Positions 38,169-50,563 of a stretch of 64,000 nt of DNA are shown here, in pieces (within the stretch, counting starts at the first letter, position 1; each line of letters begins with the position of its first letter). The stretch comes from Weissella muntiaci (lineage in GTDB: Bacteria > Bacillota > Bacilli > Lactobacillales > Lactobacillaceae). Where the stretch lies: the NCBI RefSeq assembly GCF_008107635.1, contig NZ_SDGZ01000015.1, forward strand, positions 62,001-126,000, written 5' to 3'. Made by a program: the position numbers and the translations under genes. The notes under the pieces were generated by a model. That model was not told the origin of the DNA. It did no database searches and saw only the letters and a program-made list of their open reading frames with translations.

Positions 38169-39314
38169 CTAATCTTGCGTAGGAACCTCCTCATCTTGAT
38201 CCTTTTTGCGACGCTTCCAAATAATAAAGAACCACCACAATAAAATCAAGACAAGTACCAATATAATCCACCACCAATTATTCTGATGATTAATTGTCAC
38301 ATCCCGCTTATTTAAGTCACCAGCATGTTTAGCAGAAACTGTAAAATCACGTGCAAAGGTCCATCTATAATCGTAATGCACTTGCTTACCTGCAACCGTG
38401 TCCATATATTTACCATTTGAATCTTTTTGTCCATACACAGTCATAGTAAGGTGGTACTTACCTGCTTGCAATGGTTTTGAATACTGTCCTTGGTTCAAGG
38501 AACCTTGATTACTAACCGGAATCGGTAAATCAAAATTCGTATTTGGGGCCATCTGCATCATCGCCTTATCCAAATGATAATGTACACCTTTAACCGTTTT
38601 ACCAGTAACATTTGCATGGACTGACATATTATTCAAATAGCCCGCCCGTGAATTTTGCAAGTTAGCTGTAATCACATTTCGATTATTCAGTTGCGTTGCC
38701 GAGACCTTATGCAAATGCAACGACGGCGCCAAGGTCGTTGTGTTTTGTTGCATTAGCAATGCTACCGCGTATTGATAGGCATTATTAACAGCAAACCCTT
38801 TACCATCCGTCGTTTTCGCTTGATCCAATTGCTTAAAATTAAGCGCACCCGCAATTTGACCACTCAAAGCAACATTTGGCATAGCAACATTTACATCAAT
38901 CGTTGTACTAGCTCCAGGCGCAAGCGTCACAATCTTCGGCGCACTAACCAAATTCTCGAGATTATATTTCAAAGACTGATCTGCTTTGATTTTATTAGGC
39001 GTATATTGCACAATGCCGTTGACATTTGTCTTGGCGCTGACTACCGAAACTTCGATCTTAGCAGTCTTACTACCAGCATTATTCATATTAACCTGTACGG
39101 TTTGAGTTTGCCCAGGATCCATCAGAAGATCAAAATAACTAACATCACCACGAGCCTGATTACTTGGCAGAACTGGGCTAACCGAGTAACTAATCACACC
39201 ATTCGCACTCATTCCGGCACCTGCATTGGCAGATGCTTTCTGAACGTTATTAGCTAAGCTGAATAGTAAAATCAAACCGAGACTCAGCCATTTTAGTTTA
39301 TATCGCCACTTCAT
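38169..39314 (-). CDS. DUF916/DUF3324 WxL-interacting surface protein (CscA-like)
   Basis: The protein is expected to sit on the outer face of the membrane, bind peptidoglycan and present WxL proteins. The 381 residues comprise a signal peptide (core LGLILLFSLANNV, cleavage near KASANA), an N-terminal DUF916-type domain (YSVSPVLPSNQ, DLLMDPGQTQTVQVNMNN) to about residue 165, a DUF3324-type domain (ALLMQQNTTTLAPSLHLHKV onward) to about 335, one membrane helix (WWWIILVLVLILLWWFFIIW) and a basic then acidic cytoplasmic tail. AAGGGAG precedes the ATG at 39314. It follows the small WxL gene by 74 bases and ends the cluster. Confidence 0.9.
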   Translation of the reverse strand: MKWRYKLKWLSLGLILLFSLANNVQKASANAGAGMSANGVISYSVSPVLPSNQARGDVSYFDLLMDPGQTQTVQVNMNNAGSKTAKIEVSVVSAKTNVNGIVQYTPNKIKADQSLKYNLENLVSAPKIVTLAPGASTTIDVNVAMPNVALSGQIAGALNFKQLDQAKTTDGKGFAVNNAYQYAVALLMQQNTTTLAPSLHLHKVSATQLNNRNVITANLQNSRAGYLNNMSVHANVTGKTVKGVHYHLDKAMMQMAPNTNFDLPIPVSNQGSLNQGQYSKPLQAGKYHLTMTVYGQKDSNGKYMDTVAGKQVHYDYRWTFARDFTVSAKHAGDLNKRDVTINHQNNWWWIILVLVLILLWWFFIIWKRRKKDQDEEVPTQD

Positions 39315-39388
39315 GATTTCTCCCTTAAAATTATTTTACAAAAGTATTCCTGATCAACGATTAGTAAACCCCTTTTTGTGAAAAATGA

Positions 39389-40156
39389 TTACCCCATCGC
39401 TGGAGCGTTATACAAGGTCCAGTCCAAAGTCGTTGAGTAACCTGTTCCTGTTGCTGATCCGCCAAGCACATTTAAAGTTACTGCTGGATCAACTGTTTGG
39501 GCCGAATTATCTGGATCTTTAGCTGTATTGGCCGTTGTACCGCCGAAGTCTAAAAGATTTGAGCCAAGCCCTTTGTTAGCACTTGCCGCAAAAACAACTT
39601 GCTCGGCTGTATTAACAACAATTCCTGTTGAAGGTAAATCGGCTGCAATGTTATGCGCGTTGACTACCGCATTAGCACTGTTTCCTAAAGTCAAAGTATT
39701 ACCTGCTAAAGCGCTACCTGAAGCAGAAGTAAAATTACCTTCCTCCTTAACTGACACAGACCAACCTGTGTTAGCAGCCCGATAGTCTGAAACCTGCATG
39801 TATAGTGGCAATGGATTTGTACCATCCGTCAAATTCCAAGCTGAATAAGTCGTTGTTGCCGTTGGTACAACGTGAGTCCCAAAATTAAGATTTGGTACAT
39901 AGTCCAAACTCAAACCTTGTCCATCTGCAACTGTGCCCGGTGTGTTTGTATCACCGGGTGTACTTGGAGTAACTGGATTGGTCCCAGTTCCTGGATCAAG
40001 TGGGGTCAACGGGGTCGTTGGCGTTGTAAACGCGACCTTGGCATCGGACTTCGCAACGCCAACGGACGCCGCGTTGGCGTTTACAACCAGCAAACCGCCC
40101 ATCGTTAAAGCTGTTAGCGCACTTGCTGATAACGTATAAATTAGTGTCTTTTTCAT
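39389..40156 (-). CDS. Small WxL-domain surface protein
   Basis: The 255-residue protein has a signal peptide (MKKTLIYTLSASALTALTMG with cleavage near VNANA) and a Thr/Pro/Gly linker (TPTTPLTPLDPGTG). A WxL domain follows whose two signature regions are YRAANTGWSVSV and STTLDWTLYNAP. WxL domains bind peptidoglycan without covalent linkage. AAGGAAAGAGTT leads into the chosen ATG at 40156. An alternative ATG at 40231 follows a strong GGGGGTGA and would add 25 residues before the signal peptide, which is unlikely. It lies between the large WxL gene and the DUF916 gene, as in csc-type surface clusters. Confidence 0.88.
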   Translation of the reverse strand: MKKTLIYTLSASALTALTMGGLLVVNANAASVGVAKSDAKVAFTTPTTPLTPLDPGTGTNPVTPSTPGDTNTPGTVADGQGLSLDYVPNLNFGTHVVPTATTTYSAWNLTDGTNPLPLYMQVSDYRAANTGWSVSVKEEGNFTSASGSALAGNTLTLGNSANAVVNAHNIAADLPSTGIVVNTAEQVVFAASANKGLGSNLLDFGGTTANTAKDPDNSAQTVDPAVTLNVLGGSATGTGYSTTLDWTLYNAPAMG

Positions 40157-40263
40157 AACTCTTTCCTTCTCTCCTGAATTACTGGTTATTGTGCTCTTAA
40201 AACAATTTTTATTTTCCTTATGTCCCAACATAAGTTAGCGTCACCCCCTTTCCTAAGGTTAGT

Positions 40264-43200
40264 TTAATTTGCTGGCACATCATTCAAGGTCCAAGTTAAG
40301 GAGCCATCATAATTGCCCGGCCATAATTGCCCAGCACCAGCATCTAATTGGAACTGGGCATTGTTAGCCCAAGGCGTCTGTCTTGTGCCTGGCTTGCCAT
40401 TGTCAGTCCCAATATTCCAAGCATTAATTCCGTCGGCATTATCAGTCACAGCTTGACTGTTAGACTCGTTATAGATCAATGCTGTTGTACCCGAGCTAGC
40501 ACTTAGATGTTGCACAGACGAACTTGCTGGTGAACTTTGAACACTCACATCATCAGCAAGATTTTTGTCTGAGTTATTCTCATTGGTCAATGGTGCGGTC
40601 ATTGCTGCCGTCAATGACCAACCTGATTTGGTAGATCGTGTATCAACAACTGAAATATTGCTATCAGATCCACCAATCGTATTGGCAATCCTTCCACTGA
40701 TACTTTGTGCTTGAAGGGTAAACATGTGTTGCTGACCAAAATCAATATAATTCGGCGTACTTCCAAACTGTAATACTTGATCCGCAACGTCTAACTCCAA
40801 CGGCCCCGTTGTTACCACCTGGTTATTATTCGTTGGATCAGTATAGGAGAACACGATGTTTACAAACTTATCGCCATTTTTGGCTGTCTTAACCGCATTC
40901 AAAAAAGTCGTCGCGTCAGTTGTTGTCGTACTGCCATCACTGAACTTGCCTGTACCGAAGGTCGCTGAAACAAAATTAACGTTATAGTGGTTCGTGACGG
41001 TTCCATCACTCTTTGCCGTCATGCCTTCCACCGATAAATAGGTCGAAATCGCGTTTGGTTGCGGACTTGTCAGAGTTGCATCTGTTGGTGCAACGGTCGT
41101 TGTTGCGGCGGCCTGTGCTGATGTAATCACACCCATCGAAGCCGTCAAAACCGAGCTAGGTCCAACGCTAGTTGAATTATTTGAAGCAATTAACAATTGC
41201 GCTGTTTGAGTTGCCCCATCAGTCCCTTGCCATTGTACTGATACAGGCGTATACGCATTAGTTGCTGGCACAGGACTTTCAATTGCATTTTGCACGGCCG
41301 TCAGATTCTGCACGGTGACATTATTCATCAAACCAACCCCGGCAACTTTCATCGCTTTAGCCAAGGCCGATACATTCAACGTACTATCTGCATTGGTTCC
41401 GTCAGTCATAAATTGACTAATTGCGTCTGCACTTCGAACAATAATTGCGTTTGCGCTCAGCACACTAGTTTTGACTGCGTCTGCTCCCGTTGTAACCAAG
41501 TAATTCCCGACTCCACCACTACTAGATCCATTTAAGTTCGCTCCTGGCAAGAAATCATCATCCGTTTTTGAATTTATCGAATCCGTCCCAGCGCTGAAGT
41601 CCATCGCACTTGGCAGACCAGTTTTGGTATATGGCAAAGCCGTATCACCAGAACTATTCACCGCGACTGCCCCACTCGGTGTAGCAAGACCTGCGTAACT
41701 ATCATAGGTTTGCACGCTAATTTTTGACACGTACCGTCCCGAACTAGCGTTATAAGTCACACCACCATTTGGCTGTGTAAAATTTGTCGTGCTTGGATAC
41801 TCTAAAACTAAGTCAGCCGTGGGCGTCTTACTTGCAACATTCGCATATGCAGTCATCAAGGTTGGCTGTCCGCCAGGTACAAAGGGTTGGAGTGGATTTT
41901 TAGCTGTAATACCAGCTGTTAAGCCACTCGTTGTTGATGTGCTAGTGATATTAAACTTGCTAGCATCATATTGCCACGTACTAGTAGTACTGCTGTCACT
42001 CGCAGCATTATTTACATACTCGCGAACAGTCCCCGGCAAGAAATAACCCACATACTGAGCATTCGCTCCAGTCTGTCCATTCGTAACATTTGGTGTGTAA
42101 TCGGCAAGAAAGGCATAGTTTTGCGATGAATCAACTCCGATATTATCTGGTGTGATTTGATTAGGCGCATTGTCACCTTGGCCCCAAGCCGTAGAGGCTT
42201 TACTTGCCCAGCTTCCACCCGTAAATGTCAAAACTGGGAAGCCACTTTGTTGACCCCAAAAGGCTCCCGCATAATTACTGGTTGGCGCAACACTTGCAAC
42301 AGAATTTACCGGTGGCACCCAATGCAAGGTCGGCTGCTGACCCGTCGTACTAGCATCTGTGTACATATCAAGGTATGAAATGTTAATCACGCCTGTACTA
42401 TTCAGATAAGGCGTCTGTAAAGTAGTGTTCAGGTTAATCACCAATTTTCCCAATGCCATTGATAAAGTCGAATTATTGACCGCAATGGTCGAATTTTTAC
42501 CTGTATTGAAAGTTCCAAAGTTTGAATAGGTTGCCCCATGATTAGCAGCCGTCGCACTAAGACCATTCAATATCTGTCCAGAAACATTTAGGACCGTATT
42601 ATCTTGCGTCGTAATTGAAGTAAAGTTAATAATCGAGCCAGTAACAGTCACTGGATTACTTGATGCAGTATCGCCAATATAAATATTCGAGCTATTACCG
42701 CCATTCACACTATTATAGGTATTCAACGCCCCTGAACTAGCAGTTGTTAGACCATTGGTATAATTACTACTTGAGCTACTACCACTAACCGTCCCAGCAA
42801 TCGTTAAACCATCGCCAAGCATCATATTGGTCGTAACTTTCAAAGAACTACCATTTCCCGTGCCAGTCGCATTATTGTAATATGTTCCATAGACCGATCC
42901 AATTGTTCCTGTACCATTTCCATAAGGTGCAACGTACACATTTACCGTACTAAGATTACTTGCACCCCCACTACCGCCACTTGCTGCACCGTCACCGTAA
43001 AATGTATCACTAGCAAAGGCTGTTTTCTGTGCGCTTGTCATATTAGCCGGTAGAATAATTTCAAGGCTACCGGTATCGGTCGACCGCCCCAGACCAGTCT
43101 TCAGACTTGATCCTGGTGGAACGGTTCCCGATAGGATTGCCGATGCTGGCGGAACGAAGGTCGAGCCATTCGCCCCACTTAGATTAACATTCAATGCACT

Positions 43201-43584
43201 AGATCCCTGAACGGTGCCACCATTGTAGCTACCACCGTTCAAAGACTTCGCTGAGGTGAAATTACCACCATAGACGTTTACATTTGAATTACCAGTAATC
43301 GTTGCCCCGCCACTAGCACCATAATTTCCACCTACATAACCGTTGTAACGCCCGTTATAAATATCCACCTGCGCATTTCCAACTAGATTGTCGGTATTCC
43401 AAGATCCACCAGCTAAAAACCATTCAACCGATCCATTATTTGCGATCGACAATGAATTTCCATACTGCGTGTTGGCTTGATAAGATGAACCTTCGAGGGT
43501 ATTAACAATCGCATTATTCATGACTGGAATTGCCCCACTGATACCCTTCATAAATCCCACCATAGGTATAGCCAGCATTATCAT
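40264..43584 (-). CDS. Large WxL surface protein, C-terminal part after a frameshift
   Basis: This frame of up to 1106 codons continues the protein begun at 45853. It has no ribosome binding site at its first ATG and no credible signal peptide; the apparent hydrophobic start is the shifted reading of the upstream coding sequence. From about residue 25 it carries on the same Gly/Asn/Tyr-rich repeats (VDIYNGRYNGYVGGNYG, NVNVYGGNFTSAKSLNGGSY) seen upstream. Thr/Ser-rich beta-type regions follow, and it ends in a WxL domain with SGWSLTAAM and GSLTWTLNDVPAN. It would be surface-attached only if read together with the upstream frame. A single-base change near 43535-43565 would join them into about 1862 residues. 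Confidence 0.8.
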   Translation of the reverse strand: MIMLAIPMVGFMKGISGAIPVMNNAIVNTLEGSSYQANTQYGNSLSIANNGSVEWFLAGGSWNTDNLVGNAQVDIYNGRYNGYVGGNYGASGGATITGNSNVNVYGGNFTSAKSLNGGSYNGGTVQGSSALNVNLSGANGSTFVPPASAILSGTVPPGSSLKTGLGRSTDTGSLEIILPANMTSAQKTAFASDTFYGDGAASGGSGGASNLSTVNVYVAPYGNGTGTIGSVYGTYYNNATGTGNGSSLKVTTNMMLGDGLTIAGTVSGSSSSSNYTNGLTTASSGALNTYNSVNGGNSSNIYIGDTASSNPVTVTGSIINFTSITTQDNTVLNVSGQILNGLSATAANHGATYSNFGTFNTGKNSTIAVNNSTLSMALGKLVINLNTTLQTPYLNSTGVINISYLDMYTDASTTGQQPTLHWVPPVNSVASVAPTSNYAGAFWGQQSGFPVLTFTGGSWASKASTAWGQGDNAPNQITPDNIGVDSSQNYAFLADYTPNVTNGQTGANAQYVGYFLPGTVREYVNNAASDSSTTSTWQYDASKFNITSTSTTSGLTAGITAKNPLQPFVPGGQPTLMTAYANVASKTPTADLVLEYPSTTNFTQPNGGVTYNASSGRYVSKISVQTYDSYAGLATPSGAVAVNSSGDTALPYTKTGLPSAMDFSAGTDSINSKTDDDFLPGANLNGSSSGGVGNYLVTTGADAVKTSVLSANAIIVRSADAISQFMTDGTNADSTLNVSALAKAMKVAGVGLMNNVTVQNLTAVQNAIESPVPATNAYTPVSVQWQGTDGATQTAQLLIASNNSTSVGPSSVLTASMGVITSAQAAATTTVAPTDATLTSPQPNAISTYLSVEGMTAKSDGTVTNHYNVNFVSATFGTGKFSDGSTTTTDATTFLNAVKTAKNGDKFVNIVFSYTDPTNNNQVVTTGPLELDVADQVLQFGSTPNYIDFGQQHMFTLQAQSISGRIANTIGGSDSNISVVDTRSTKSGWSLTAAMTAPLTNENNSDKNLADDVSVQSSPASSSVQHLSASSGTTALIYNESNSQAVTDNADGINAWNIGTDNGKPGTRQTPWANNAQFQLDAGAGQLWPGNYDGSLTWTLNDVPAN

Positions 43585-45853
43585 TATTTTGAATTAAGTT
43601 TGTATCGCCCGTTTGCCAATAATCAGTTGCTGTCCACCCACCAACTACTCCGCCACCGCCGATTACTTCCATCGAGTGATCCGAAATCGTGGCCGAGTTT
43701 GTATTCTGTAGTGGGTTAATTGAATATGTTGACTTAGTTCCCGAAATCGAATTACCAAGATAATCACTGCCACCCATCGATCCGTAGACATATCCAGTAC
43801 CACCCATAAGCCCCTTCGTTCCCGTCTCACCGTTTGTTCCAGCGGCCGTACCGACTTCGAGCGTCGAACTACCGCGAACGTAGCCAGTATAAGAACTACC
43901 ACGATTATAGGATTGATATCCAATATGGGCAGAATCCATATTTCCACCCTTTTCCCAGGTATAGATATCACCATAAACCGCTGAGGCTGACTTACCAGCA
44001 TTGGCCGCCGCTTGGTCGCCACTACTGGCAGCAGCTGTCACTGCACTGCTAGAACTCGTACCGTCAACAACCGTACTGGGAGCGCTCAACCCGCTCAATG
44101 AAGTCGACCCCAAACCATTACCACCAATTACAGATCTAAATCCAGCACCATAGTCGGCAAAACCTGCACGGACATAATTTACAATATTGCCGTAGATCGT
44201 CCCTGTGCTAGAGCCCGTTCCGTTCGTCGCATAACCGTTACCACCACCAAAAATAAATCCATTCGTTGTATATGCAAAGTTTGATGTATCAACATTATTG
44301 AAAATTGCATTGCCTAAGGTCGCCGAATTCCCAACATCTCCCTTATACGATCCACCAAAATAATAATGAGAACCACTCGCGAAGGTACCTGTTCCGGTCA
44401 AATTGTTATAGATTGTACCACCAATATTTCCATAGCTAACACCACCATAGAAGGTTCCATAGTTAACACTTACCGATGTCGAACTTAGGTTAGTCTTAGC
44501 ATTTCCATTGACGGCTACTGGGCTAGCGCTTGTACCAACACCAGCACCATAGACATTTGTAATCGATGCGCTCGCAGACTTCAGATCAAGGTTGGTATTT
44601 CCTTGAATCGTACCACCCGCCTGGTTTCCACCAGATAAATTAACAATTGCATTCGTTCCAGTTCCAGTAATCGTGACGTGGGTGCTACCAGTGATCGTGC
44701 CCCCCGCTTGATTACCACCATAAATATTCCAACCACCACCAAGTCCACCATTAGAAAATCCATTCGCATTCGTGCTGGTATTTGCCACGTAAACATTCGT
44801 ACTAGCAATCGAACTATTTCCACGGCTGTCTGTCCCGGTACTATCGATGCCCCCATAGATCATAGTTGAATAATAATTATCATCCCAACTACCCGGCATA
44901 AATGCTAAGGGATTCCCTTGCGCGTAATAATTCGTCGCTGAGCTAATATATGAATTTTGCTCGGTAAACGGAATATTCCGAAAGGCAGTTGCACTACCAA
45001 AATAAATTCCGTTAGCGGTATTTCCTGATGCCCAACGTAAGAACTTATATGTGCCTGATGCGGGCTGAGCGATACCTGTTAGCGGGTCTGCTGCAGAACC
45101 GGTTAACGTCAAAGAACCAATCGTTCCTGATAAGCTCGCAAAATTCATGTTGCTGGCCGTTGGTGAGCTGATCAATCCCTTAGAAAAGGTGTTTTTAGCA
45201 ACGTAAATATCACTTGTACCACCGATCAACGGTAAATATAGCATCCAATTTGTACTTGTCGTAATACCCAAACTTTTCCCGTAAGTCGAAGTAGCCGCAG
45301 TTGACATATCATAAAGAGCTGCCTCGAGTCCGGTTGCACCAACTAAAGTTGTTCCAGCCGTTCCAGTAGCATCTTGCGGAGTATAATAACCATTCTGTGA
45401 GTTTTTCCCATTCACCGCATTTGCACCGGCATACGGTTGTGCCTGCCCATTACTATCAACGTAGAACAATACTAAATTTATCGAACCACTGGTTACATTC
45501 GCCAATGCCGAATTGATTGATACTGGAGTACCAAACGCTGATAGCGATGCATCGGTTGGCGTAACGGTTCCCGTTGAGCCATCATTACTCCCAGTCGCCG
45601 GATTAATCGCCGGACGACTAGTTCGTTTCGCACTCGTAACAGGGCTACCTACACTAGTCGTGAGATTGTTGCTGGCTGTTCCATAATTTAGCGAACTATC
45701 GGCACTACTAGGTGGTGTCAAAGCGCCAAAGCCAACCACTGCCGCACTCGCATGATCATCCGAGTCCATCCCATTAACCGGTAGTCTAAAACCAATCGGC
45801 ACGAAAAAGAGCATGATTAGCAGCATTTTCAAGGCTTTATTAATTTTGATCAT
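43514..45853 (-). CDS. Large WxL surface protein, N-terminal part ending at a frameshift
   Basis: The 779-codon frame encodes the exported start of a very large surface protein. A signal peptide (core LKMLLIMLFFVPIGF, cleavage near DHASA) leads into Ser/Thr/Gly-rich sequence. Repeats built on GGNQAGGTITGSTHVTITG and related strings follow, probably a right-handed beta-helix or adhesive fold. It stops at a TAA (43514) inside this repeat region, 71 bases after the next frame opens, with no WxL domain. A fused product would resemble csc-cluster WxL adhesins. The gene has a good promoter at 45965-45993 and a weak GAGAGATGATG ribosome site. It may be a recent pseudogene, a phase-variable gene or a sequencing error. 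Confidence 0.8.
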   Translation of the reverse strand: MIKINKALKMLLIMLFFVPIGFRLPVNGMDSDDHASAAVVGFGALTPPSSADSSLNYGTASNNLTTSVGSPVTSAKRTSRPAINPATGSNDGSTGTVTPTDASLSAFGTPVSINSALANVTSGSINLVLFYVDSNGQAQPYAGANAVNGKNSQNGYYTPQDATGTAGTTLVGATGLEAALYDMSTAATSTYGKSLGITTSTNWMLYLPLIGGTSDIYVAKNTFSKGLISSPTASNMNFASLSGTIGSLTLTGSAADPLTGIAQPASGTYKFLRWASGNTANGIYFGSATAFRNIPFTEQNSYISSATNYYAQGNPLAFMPGSWDDNYYSTMIYGGIDSTGTDSRGNSSIASTNVYVANTSTNANGFSNGGLGGGWNIYGGNQAGGTITGSTHVTITGTGTNAIVNLSGGNQAGGTIQGNTNLDLKSASASITNVYGAGVGTSASPVAVNGNAKTNLSSTSVSVNYGTFYGGVSYGNIGGTIYNNLTGTGTFASGSHYYFGGSYKGDVGNSATLGNAIFNNVDTSNFAYTTNGFIFGGGNGYATNGTGSSTGTIYGNIVNYVRAGFADYGAGFRSVIGGNGLGSTSLSGLSAPSTVVDGTSSSSAVTAAASSGDQAAANAGKSASAVYGDIYTWEKGGNMDSAHIGYQSYNRGSSYTGYVRGSSTLEVGTAAGTNGETGTKGLMGGTGYVYGSMGGSDYLGNSISGTKSTYSINPLQNTNSATISDHSMEVIGGGGVVGGWTATDYWQTGDTNLIQNNDNAGYTYGGIYEGYQWGNSSHE

Positions 45854-46170
45854 AGCTCATCATCTCTCTTTCTGGATAATTTCGAACAAAAACATTCCAT
45901 TTTATATATCTATTCTTGAAATATCTCCAAAGATAATCTCTTGATATTTCAATATCTTTTATATATTATGTCTCAAATTAAAGACTATGTCCACTAATTA
46001 ATCTTTTTTTATTCATGAATTAGCAGTAATAAATATATTAAAAATCAATAAACAACATAAATGCTTCCGCTAAAGTCTTTTTGAATGGAATTGCGAATAA
46101 TTATTTATGAAGTATATAATTCATCAAGCATTGCACAAAAAACACGACTATGTCCAAAGAATTGCACACA
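45854..46170 (-). other. Intergenic region with the WxL cluster promoter
   Basis: The AT-rich stretch between the ATP synthase terminator and the large WxL gene holds one clear promoter (entered separately), the direct repeat GGACATAGTC (45984-45993 and again near 46147-46156) and a near-palindrome GATATTGAAATATC around 45938-45951. No gene is seen. Confidence 0.45.
45965..45993 (-). promoter_or_regulatory. WxL cluster promoter
   Basis: TGGACA (45988-45993) and CATAAT (45965-45970) are 17 bases apart on the minus strand, each one base off consensus, about 110 bases before the large WxL gene. Confidence 0.75.
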
Positions 46171-46210
46171 AAAAGCCGCAACCCTAAATCGGGTTACGGC
46201 TTTTACTGAC
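46171..46210 (-). terminator. ATP synthase operon terminator
   Basis: The minus strand reads AAAAGCCGTAACCC, GATTTA, GGGTTGCGGCTTTT and TGTG, a 14-bp stem with one wobble, just beyond the atpC stop. Confidence 0.88.
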
Positions 46211-46229
46211 GCTAAATACGCATCAAAAT

Positions 46230-46655
46230 TTAATTTTGATCTTCACTATGAACAACATTGATTCGGTTTACAGCCCGCATCAACGCTGCTTCAGCACGTA
46301 CCTTATCGCGACTCTCTTGTGCATTCTTCAAATGAAGTTCAGCTCGCTCACGAGCAGACTCGGCACGCTTCAGGTCAATATTCTCTGATAATTCAGCAGT
46401 ATCTACTAAAATCGTCAAAGTATTATCTGAAAACTCTGCAAAGCCACCACTAACTGCAATAACTTCATTGAAGTTATTGTTGTCGTCAACGATATGAACC
46501 TCACTCACTTGCAAGGCCGCTACCAATGGCGAATGATTTGCCATGACTCCGACTACTCCGCCTGTTGTATGCAACATAGCTAAAGTAGCTTTATCATAAG
46601 CAAACACTTCACCTTTTGGTGTAACGACGGTTACTTTTAGGCTGTGTTCATCCAT
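46230..46655 (-). CDS. atpC: F1Fo ATP synthase epsilon subunit
   Basis: Epsilon is a stalk subunit that couples and inhibits F1. The 141 residues form the N-terminal beta-sandwich (LKVTVVTPKGEVF, GGVVGVMANHSPLVAAL) and a C-terminal helical hairpin (ESARERAELHLKNAQ). GAGGT precedes the ATG. It is the last gene of the operon, 12 bases after atpD. Length and motifs are normal. Confidence 0.96.
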   Translation of the reverse strand: MDEHSLKVTVVTPKGEVFAYDKATLAMLHTTGGVVGVMANHSPLVAALQVSEVHIVDDNNNFNEVIAVSGGFAEFSDNTLTILVDTAELSENIDLKRAESARERAELHLKNAQESRDKVRAEAALMRAVNRINVVHSEDQN

Positions 46656-46667
46656 GACGTGACCTCA

Positions 46668-48979
<2,312 letters not shown>

Positions 48980-48994
48980 CAGCCCCTCCTCTTA

Positions 48995-50506
48995 TTATTT
49001 AGCACTTGCAGCAAACGTAGCCTTGAACTCTGAAACCGCTGCGTTCATCGCATCGGCATCAGGCAAGTCCTTCGTGCTTACAATTGTCTCAAACAAATCG
49101 CTATGTGATGCACGAACAGCTTGGATCATTTCGCTTTCAAAGCGTTGGATGTCATCAACATTGATATCATCCATGAATCCACGCGTCAAAGCATACAATG
49201 ACAAAACTTGCTCTTCAACAGGCAAAGGCTTGTGCAAAGGTTGCTTCAACAATTCAACTGTCCGACGTCCACGGGCCAACTTAGCTTGCGTCGCCGCATC
49301 CAAGTCAGAACCGAACTGTGCAAATGATTCCAACTCACGGTATGAGGCCAAATCCAAACGCAAAGTTCCGGCAACCTTCTTCATTGCCTTAATTTGTGCG
49401 TCACCACCAACACGCGAAACAGAAGTTCCGGCATCAATGGCTGGACGAACACCAGCATAGAATGAATCGGCATCCAAGAAGATTTGTCCATCTGTGATTG
49501 AAATAACATTCGTTGGAATATACGCTGAAACGTCACCCGCTTGAGTCTCAATGATTGGCAAAGCCGTCATTGATCCACCACCAAGGTCGTCAGACAACTT
49601 GGCAGCACGCTCGAGCAAACGAGAGTGCAAGTAGAAGACATCACCAGGGTACGCTTCACGTCCAGGCGGACGACGAAGAATCAAAGACAGCTCACGGTAA
49701 GCCGTTGCTTGCTTTGACAAATCATCATAGATGATCAACACATGCTTGCCGTTGAACATAAACTCTTCACCCATGGCTGCACCGGCATAAGGTGCCAAGT
49801 ACAACAATGGAGCTGGTTCAGCCGCACTAGCAGACACGACAATCGTATAATCCAAAGCACCCATTTGACGCAATGTTTCAACTTGTGTACGAACAGTTGA
49901 AGCCTTTTGTCCAATGGCAACATAGATTACGATCATATCTTGATCCTTTTGGTTCAAGATTGTATCAATCGCAACAGAAGTTTTACCCGTCTTACGATCA
50001 CCAATGATCAACTCACGTTGACCACGGCCAATTGGCACAAGGGCGTCAACAGACTTCAAACCAGTTTGCAAAGGTTCGAAGACCGACTTACGCTCCATAA
50101 CACCAGGGGCTTTAACTTCCACTGGGCGAGTATTTGTGGTTTCGATTGGTCCAAGGCCATCAATTGGTTGACCCAAGGCATTAACAACACGTCCAATCAA
50201 TCCCTCACCAACAGGCACTTCCATGATCCGGCCGGTACGCTTAACGATATCACCTTCGTGAATATCATCGTACTCACCCATGATGACGATACCGACATCA
50301 TTAGATTCAAGGTTTTGTGCCATACCATATACGCCATTAGAAAACTCAATCAACTCACCAGCAAGGGCATTGTCCAAGCCAGTTACACGAGCAACTCCAT
50401 CACCAATGTAGGTAACAGAACCGGTCTCTTGTACAGTCAATTCGTCTTGATAATTGGCTAATTGGTTTTTGATGAGAGAACTGATTTCTTCAGCTTTGAT
50501 GCTCAT
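48995..50506 (-). CDS. atpA: F1Fo ATP synthase alpha subunit
   Basis: Alpha forms the non-catalytic nucleotide-binding positions of F1. The 503-residue protein has the P-loop GDRKTGKTS near residue 170 and the catalytic-site arginine region ([19 protein letters not shown]). Its N-terminus ([20 protein letters not shown]) binds delta. AGAGGAACTGCTGAA precedes the ATG. Length is standard for Firmicutes. Confidence 0.98.
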   Translation of the reverse strand: MSIKAEEISSLIKNQLANYQDELTVQETGSVTYIGDGVARVTGLDNALAGELIEFSNGVYGMAQNLESNDVGIVIMGEYDDIHEGDIVKRTGRIMEVPVGEGLIGRVVNALGQPIDGLGPIETTNTRPVEVKAPGVMERKSVFEPLQTGLKSVDALVPIGRGQRELIIGDRKTGKTSVAIDTILNQKDQDMIVIYVAIGQKASTVRTQVETLRQMGALDYTIVVSASAAEPAPLLYLAPYAGAAMGEEFMFNGKHVLIIYDDLSKQATAYRELSLILRRPPGREAYPGDVFYLHSRLLERAAKLSDDLGGGSMTALPIIETQAGDVSAYIPTNVISITDGQIFLDADSFYAGVRPAIDAGTSVSRVGGDAQIKAMKKVAGTLRLDLASYRELESFAQFGSDLDAATQAKLARGRRTVELLKQPLHKPLPVEEQVLSLYALTRGFMDDINVDDIQRFESEMIQAVRASHSDLFETIVSTKDLPDADAMNAAVSEFKATFAASAK

Positions 50507-50563
50507 TTCAGCAGTTCCTCTTTCATTAGACTGTGTATTTCACACATTTTTCTGGTTTGATTA

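Noticed and set aside
43514-43584. Programmed ribosomal frameshift between the two WxL frames
   Set aside because: A +1 shift would be needed and I see no slippery codon with stop and stimulator at the junction; a simple indel explains it.
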